Assembly: GCA_963855995.1 (NCBI GenBank)
Contig: OY979718.1
Coordinates: 30,909,282 to 30,973,281 of the forward strand
Length of the DNA: 64,000 nt
Reading direction: 5' to 3'
Source: Muricea muricata
Lineage: Eukaryota > Cnidaria > Anthozoa > Malacalcyonacea > Plexauridae
The translations under genes were made by a program, and so were the position numbers. This document shows, in pieces, positions 58,089 to 64,000 of this stretch. Position 1 is the stretch's first letter. The number at the start of each line of letters is the position of its first letter. The notes beneath the pieces are model-generated. The model made no database searches. It worked only from the letters and a program-made list of their open reading frames with translations, and was not told where the DNA came from.

Positions 58089-58502
58089 TTACGTAATTAT
58101 GTGGCTTGTCGCACCAGTGTCTACCAATAGACTTGGGTCTTCGTCATGTCTTCTTCTTGTTTCTCGAGTCTTCTTCAGGTTTTCACTTGTTTCTTGCTGT
58201 GTAAAGATGAATGTATGCGTTTCGGTATCATCTTTTCCCGGTTCAGCAACCACTTTTACAGCGTTTTTCTTGTTGTCCCTGCAGTCCTTCGTATTGTGTG
58301 TTTTGCGTCTACATTTTACACACCATTTTTCTGTCTTCATCCGGCATTCAGAACTTTCATGTCCTTGCTTGTCGCATTTGAAACATTTCCCAGTGAATTT
58401 TTGCTTTGAAAACATCACATTACCTTGGTTGTCGCGTGGGTTACAGCTCTTTTCATTTTCTTCGTAGTTTCGAAGAGTGGTCTTGAATTCACTGAAGGTC
58501 AT
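58089..58502 (-). pseudogene. Retroelement gag-protease fragment
   Basis: The 137-aa minus frame begins inside gag and holds two zinc knuckles, CFKCDKQGHESSEC and CVKCRRKTHNTKDC. It ends in a retropepsin active-site motif, LLVDTGATSHIIT. The spacing suggests a Copia-like or Ty3-like gag-pol. No RT or LTR is adjacent. Both sides run into minisatellite arrays within about 160 bp, so only this scrap is left. Confidence 0.82.
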
Positions 58503-58525
58503 TTGCTCTTTGTATTTCGCTTCAA

Positions 58526-58798
58526 CAACGGTTGTAACACCAATAACGGCAATAACGCCTATAACACCAATAACATCTATAACACCAATAATGCCATAAC
58601 GTCTGTAACACCATAACGTCTATAACACCAATAACGCCATAACGTTTATAACACCAATAACGTCTATAACACCAATAACGCCATAACGTCTAACACCAAT
58701 AACATCTATAACACCAATAACATCCATAAAGTCTATAACACCAATAATGTCCATAACACCAATAACGCCGTCTATAACACCAATAACGTCTATAATTT
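58526..58798 (-). repeat. Inverted copy of the 9-bp minisatellite
   Basis: Units aacaccaat, aacgtctat and aacgccat are the reverse complement of those at 57118-57935. This is the same satellite in opposite orientation on the other side of the gag-protease fragment. Confidence 0.93.
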
Positions 58799-59094
58799 GA
58801 AAGTTAAACGAAACTTACCTTAAGTTGAAGTTTGACTGGAATTCTATCCCATAAAATATCGTAACCAAGGACTGACATGAAGAACGAACGCAGGCTCACC
58901 GGGAGTGACGTATCATCATTAATTCAAAACAGTGTCCCAAGTGACGTAGCACATAAAATGAAATGCAATAGCACAGAATAAATGATTGTTGCCTCCGGGA
59001 GGGAAGGGTGGGCTGTCAGTCCTTGGTTACGATATTTTATGGGATAGAATTCCAGTCAAACTTCAACTTAAGGTAAGTGTCGTTTAACTTTCAA
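58796..59094. repeat. 300-bp inverted repeat near the DIRS/Ngaro 3' end
   Basis: aatttgaaagttaaacgaaac...tatcgtaaccaaggactgac is mirrored by gtcagtccttggttacgata...gtttaactttcaaatt, with arms of about 90 bp. Part of it (ctatcccataa, atcgtaacc, ggactgacatgaag) is repeated directly at 59098-59135. DIRS elements end in terminal and internal complementary repeats used for circular intermediates, and this may be that region of the neighbouring element. Confidence 0.65.
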
Positions 59095-59254
59095 ATTCTA
59101 TCCCATAAATCGTAACCGGCGGACTGACATGAAGACTTCAAAGCGTGCAAGTCGCTAAGGACGCGATTCAGAATGAGGTGCTGCCGTAAAAATAGAAATC
59201 AAGCACAAATGTGAATAAATGTACATCAATACTGTTATTAGGCTAAACAGTAAA

Positions 59255-61320
59255 TTATATAATTACACGCTTATAATAATAGCCTCGGAAGGTAGCAGCA
59301 TTGCTCCATCCAGCTCGCTTGAGATTGTCGTCAATCGGAACATTAGCGTTAAAGGCCGCCGTCGAGGCAGCATGCCTGGTGGAATGCGGTTTAAGCGCTG
59401 TCATGTCTATGCCAGCACCAGATAGTATTGACTTGATCCATCGCCCAACTGTCTGAGTTCCAACGGCTTTATGTGGTTTGATGAATGAAAGAAGCAAAAA
59501 ATCTTCCGTGCGAATAGGTTCCGTTTTGAATAAATAATGCTCTAAACAATCATAGGGACAAATGTTGGTATCAATGACGTACTTAGGTACCACGACGGGA
59601 GGAACGGTATAAGCAGGTCGACTCTGTTTTATGTGAGAATCAAGAGTGAAGATAAATCGGGAATCAGACTTTGACATGCAAGGCGCTGAAATTTTAAGAC
59701 GGACCAACGTTTGCTTTCTTTGAATAGTAATCAGTGCTAGAAGCGTAGTAAACTTTAAAGTTAAATCCTTCAAGGATAGAGATCTGTTGGGAGAAAAGGT
59801 TTTGAGGAAAATAAGGACCGTCTGAACATCACAAATCTCAAAAGGCCTGCTTGGTGGGGGTTTTCGCTCAAAAGCTCCCTTCAGAAATCGTGCGACAAGA
59901 GGATATTGACCAGCAGGCACAGTATCCAAGGAGATAATACAGGATAAGGCAGACCGTGCTGTGTTTAAACTAGCATATGACAAATGAAGTTGACTATATA
60001 GAAACTCTAAAATATCCGTTACAGCAGGGGAATATGGAGCAATTTCCCGCTCACTACAGAATACATGCCATCGTTTAAGATGCACTGCGTATTGTTTCTG
60101 TGTAGAAGCTCGCCATGAGTCGAGGAGAACGCGGGCAATGTGTCCCGGAATGCCTTTGTTTTCATACTGTCGCCTAACAAGGGACATGCCATCAACTTCA
60201 GTTTTCCTTGCATGTTGTGAACCTTGTTGGCGAAGGGGTGCGTTAATAGTTCCAGTTCGGACGTCCACACCATTACTCAGAACTAACATTTGCAGGACTT
60301 GAGTGTACCATGTCTGGGTGGGCCAGGCTGGCACCACCAGAACTCCCTCGGCTGTGTCGTCATTGATCTTCTCCAGACACCTGCGGATGAGAGCAAATGG
60401 TGGGAAAGCATAGAAAAATTCGCTAGACCACGAGATAGAGAAAGCATCCACGAAGGACGCCTGCGGGTCAGGATGCCAAACCGCATAACGAGGCAATTGG
60501 CGATTGAGGTACGAGGCAAATAGGTCGATGGTCATGTTAGGGAATAAAGACACCAGGGCCTGAAAAACAGTGTGATTAAGCTGCCACTCGTGGTCAAAGA
60601 ATTTGCGCGACAGCTGATCGGCAACAGCATTATACGACCCAGCTATATGAATGGCGGACACCCAGATATTTCGGACGATGCACCATTGCCATATTTTGCG
60701 GGCAACTGTGTCACAAGCTAAGGACTTCATTCCGCCCATTTGATTAACGTAACTAACAGCAGTGCTGTTGTCAAGGTGAAAACATATGTGTACTTCAGAC
60801 ATGGCGGCGCAGAATATAGTCAAACAGATGAAGACAACATATAACTCTCTTACGTTAATGTGTAACGACTGTTGTTCAGCACACCAAACACCATTAGACT
60901 CCAAAGAGGCATTAGTAACACACGTTACGCCCCAGCCCCAGCCACTGGCATCCGTCTGAAAAACAGAAGTAATAGGAGGTGGCCGAATTCTACGTGAAGC
61001 AGTCATTAAATTATCGCAGCACTACTGTATGTCTTGTACAGCACAGTGAGAGAGGGATATAGAAGCATGAAAATCACCATTGTTCAAAGCTAGAGCTTTG
61101 ATCTTGTCGCGTTCAAGGCGACGATAATATAGTCGACCAAACTCTATTCTCGGAAGGACAGCAATAAGCTTCCCTATAAGACTAGCAATGGACTGGATAG
61201 ACAAGGGACCACCCTTTAAGACATGGCTACATAACTTATAGAGCTGTGTCTTCTTATCAGCAGTTAAGGAAACAGTCATCAACAGGCTATTAATGACGAA
61301 TCCCTAGACGACAATCTCTT
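59255..61320 (-). pseudogene. DIRS/Ngaro-type element: RT end, RNase H and tyrosine recombinase
   Basis: The ORF 61006-59255 is intact for 583 codons. It contains RNase H (FQTDASGWGWG, FHLDNSTAVSYVNQMGG, HIAGSYNAVADQLSR), a linker, then a tyrosine recombinase with an N-terminal core-binding part (WRASTQKQYAVHLKRW) and the catalytic HSTRHAASTAAF and GWSNAATFRGYYY. Upstream, 61312-61022 holds the RT tail (SIASLIGKLIAVLPRIEFG). A single TAG at 61018-61020 parts the two. RT is cut at about 61320 by the tail of a LINE. Apart from the stop this half looks little decayed. Confidence 0.9.
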
Positions 61321-61349
61321 GTGTGGGTAATAAACAACATTTATCGGGA

Positions 61350-64000
61350 TCATCATCATCATCATCATCATAACCTTTATTTAAACACGGGTAACAACCA
61401 TCAGTACATTAGAACTATTACTATATACAAGTTTATAAATTAAGGTATTTACAATTAATTAATGTGGAAGAAGAGGAAAGACTAAAGAGAAGAGTACTGT
61501 TCTACCTGGTTGCCGTGTGGGAGTCGGTTCGTCTAGAATATAGAGTTTCCAGACTACTTTTGAACGTCGCGAAAGATGGCGATAATCTAAGGGATTCTGG
61601 CAAGTTGTTCCAAAGAATTGCCCCACTATAAGAAAAGGAGCGCTTTAAATAGTCGGTGTTAGGTTTAGGGATAAACAGCTTGCCATTAGAATTCCTAAGA
61701 GGATACTGACACCTTCTAGAGGTAAACATCTCATTTAAATACTGAGGTGTTTGACCGTTAAGTGTCTTATACATGAGAATAGCTTTCTGTTTTAGACGAT
61801 TAACGGATAAATTATTCCACTTCAACTGATCAAGAAGGAGGTTAGAAGAAATATCATATGAAGAACGCGTTATAACACGGGCTGCTCTGTTTTGAAGTTT
61901 CTGGAGCCTATCACTCAGAGTATGACCTAGCCCATCCCATACTGGAGCACAGTAGGAGAAGTAAGGTTCAATAAAACCTTGATATGCTTTAATTGCGGTT
62001 TCTTGGTCAATCAGCTCTCGTATACGTTTAAGAGCACCAATGCCAGAAGAGATCTTTTTGGAAATGACCTCGACATGGTCTCTCCATGTAAGATTTTCAT
62101 CTAAAGTCATTCCTAGGGTTTTTGCGGACTTAACTTGTTTGACTGGTGCATTATTAACAGTTACACAAAGCTCAGGGTCATCAAAGGTTGCTAATTCGTT
62201 GACGCGAACCGATAACCATGAACTCTGTTTTAGCAATGTTTAAACTTAACTTATTAGCTATTAACCACCTGTTTAGACTTTGCAGTTCAAAATTTATAAG
62301 GTGTTCGAGATCAGAAAGAGAATTACTGCTAAAGCTAATGTTGGTATCGTCAGCAAACATCCTTGGGATACCCTCATTCAGGCAGTTCGGCAGGTCATTG
62401 ATATAGACCAAAAACAGGAGAGGCCCAATAATAGAACCTTGGGGGACTCCCTTCGTTATAAAAGAGCTATTTGAAAACTGGCCATTGACGAAGCACCTCT
62501 GCCTGCGATCAGTTAGATATGATCGAAACCAAGCTAGCGTCAAGTCATCAACACCGCAAGCTCTAAGCTTGGAGAAAAGTACTTCATGGTCAATAGTGTC
62601 AAAGGCCTTTTTTAAATCGATGAAAACTACACCGTTCAAGAGACCCCTGTCAATATTGACACACCAATTATTGGTTGATTCCAGCAATGAGGTAAGGGTG
62701 CTATATGTGGGTCTAAAACCAGATTGGTAAGAATTAATTAACCGATTGGATGTTAAATAAGTGTAGAACTGGTCATAAACAAGTCTGCCAAACACCTTAG
62801 CAATCGCGGATATAATTGAAATCGGTCGATAGTTGCTAAGATCACCCTTTTCTCCGCTTTTAAAAATAGGTAACACTCTAGCCATCTTCCAATCGTCTGG
62901 GTAAATTCCCATAGAGAGAGAACAATTGAAAATAGCCGTCAGAGATGGGGACAAGATCTCAGCAGCAATTTTCAAAACCCTAACAGGAATATCATCGGGG
63001 CCCGTTGCTTTACTGGAATTTGCCGCTTTAAGAGTTTCGATTACCGTCTCCACATTTATTTGAGCAAAGGAAAATGAGCTGTTGACAGGATAAAGGTAAG
63101 AGATAGGATTTATATCAGAATGAGGTAACTCATTAGCTAAACTGTCACCTATCGTTGTAAAATGAGTATTGAATGCGTTAGCTATATCATATGGATTTGT
63201 AATCTCAGTATCATCTTGCTTGATACTTTTTACATTAACAGGCTCATGTACTTTGCGCGAAGAGAGTTCGTTAATCAGTTTCCAGGTTTTCTTGGGATCA
63301 CTTTTAGCTGAATTAATACGAGCCAAAAAGAAATCACGCTTGGTCTTTTTAATGAGCTTATTGACTTCATTACGAGTTTTTTTATATTTAGACCAAATTA
63401 CGTCATTAGGATTTTTATCGAAACGTTTTTTTAAAGAATCTCTCTCGCGCAACTTACTAATTAATGATGAGTTGATCCAGGGCGATTTGTTACATCTAAG
63501 CCTCTTTTTCTTAATCGGAGCATGAATATCCAACAAAGTCGAAAATTTTGTAAACCACGCCGACCACATATCATTCGGATTGGCCAAAGAGTGTATATCG
63601 GACCAATTTATTTCGCGAAGGTCATTTAAAAATTCATCATCGTTAAAATTTTTAAACTGCCTCTTAGTGACCGAGTTATTTGCATCAATGACTCGCCAAT
63701 TAGATTTTCGAATCATATAAATCAGAGAATGGTCACTAATACCCAATGAATGTACCCCTGACACTCTGACTTTATCAGGAAAATTGGTAAAACAAAGATC
63801 AATGAGTGATTTGGATGTGTTAGTAATTCTCGTAGGCTCAGATATAACCTGAGATAGGTTAAAAATATTGCAAATATTGAGAAGGTTAGTAGTATTACAA
63901 TCGGGTCTCTCAGATGAGACATCACAATTAATATCCCCGAGTAGATATAATTCACCGTTTTCAGCATCAATCTTGTCGATTATATCATGAAAAGCAGTAA
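61350..64000 (-). pseudogene. CR1/L2-type LINE inserted in the DIRS/Ngaro element
   Basis: The frame is open from the window edge (64000) to 62181. The endonuclease end (LYLLGDINCDVSS, then LGISDHSLIY with the catalytic His) is followed by RT: GPDDIPVRVLKIAAEI, YRPISIISAIAKVF, FIDLKKAFDTIDHEVLF, GVPQGSIIGPLLFLVYINDL and the box MFADDTNIS. A one-base frame change near 62190 leads into the C-terminal 244-aa frame to 61502. The 3' end has an (ATG)n-type tail (atc repeats at 61350-61373 on the + strand). One lesion only is seen, so it is fairly young. The 5' end lies outside the window. Confidence 0.9.

Overview
The window is eukaryotic, and almost everything recognisable in it is a transposable element. 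It is AT-rich and has GT-AG introns, poly-purine tracts, long TA microsatellites, satellites and many MITEs. The mix of families points to an aquatic invertebrate, most likely a cnidarian such as a coral or sea anemone: Penelope-like elements with a GIY-YIG nuclease, DIRS/Ngaro tyrosine-recombinase retroelements, CR1/L2-type LINEs, Ty3 elements, Polinton-like genes, Harbinger, Tc1 and hAT elements, a DUF6589 gene and a Rep-like HUH/helicase gene. That assignment is inference from repeat content. No single-copy host gene was recognised with confidence.

Layout. 1-2000: a 5'-truncated Penelope-like element (PLE) headed by an inverted piece of itself and tailed by (TA)n. 2029-4482: a three-exon DUF6589-type gene, minus strand, apparently cut by that PLE. 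4483-12700: mostly unrecognised non-coding DNA with a Ty3 integrase fragment and several MITEs. 12700-20600: Polinton/Maverick-like remains on the minus strand (C2H2 protein, chromodomain integrase, small ORFs, GRF zinc fingers), invaded by a CR1/L2-type LINE. 20750-22440: a satellite of about 360 bp. 22650-27260: a broken HUH + SF3 helicase Rep-like gene, a long-armed foldback element and a Tc1 fragment, bracketed by 80-bp direct repeats.

27264-50430 is one DIRS retroelement split in two. Between its reverse transcriptase and RNase H sits a 20.1-kb insertion with inverted repeats of about 600 bp and a TTAA target duplication. It carries a minus-strand transposase-like gene of a family I cannot name. 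Inside that insertion lie a 5.3-kb TAA-flanked element (itself holding a Harbinger transposon and a MITE), a 5.2-kb Ty3 retrotransposon in the last transposase exon, and a 1.75-kb TA-flanked foldback that holds a hAT MITE with a perfect 8-bp duplication. Nesting is four deep.

50950-64000: a CpG-rich minisatellite, a second (TA)n tract beside a PLE nuclease fragment, a second array of the 360-bp satellite, a second PLE with hammerhead-ribozyme-like cores in both arms, an unknown ORF split exactly by a Harbinger MITE, two inverted 9-bp minisatellites around a gag-protease fragment, a DIRS/Ngaro element with a long intact RNase H-recombinase ORF, and a LINE inserted into that element which runs off the window.

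The genes do not form a pathway. The window records successive insertions, and the nesting gives their relative order. Many reading frames change at A-runs in unrelated families, so assembly indels should be considered alongside true decay.
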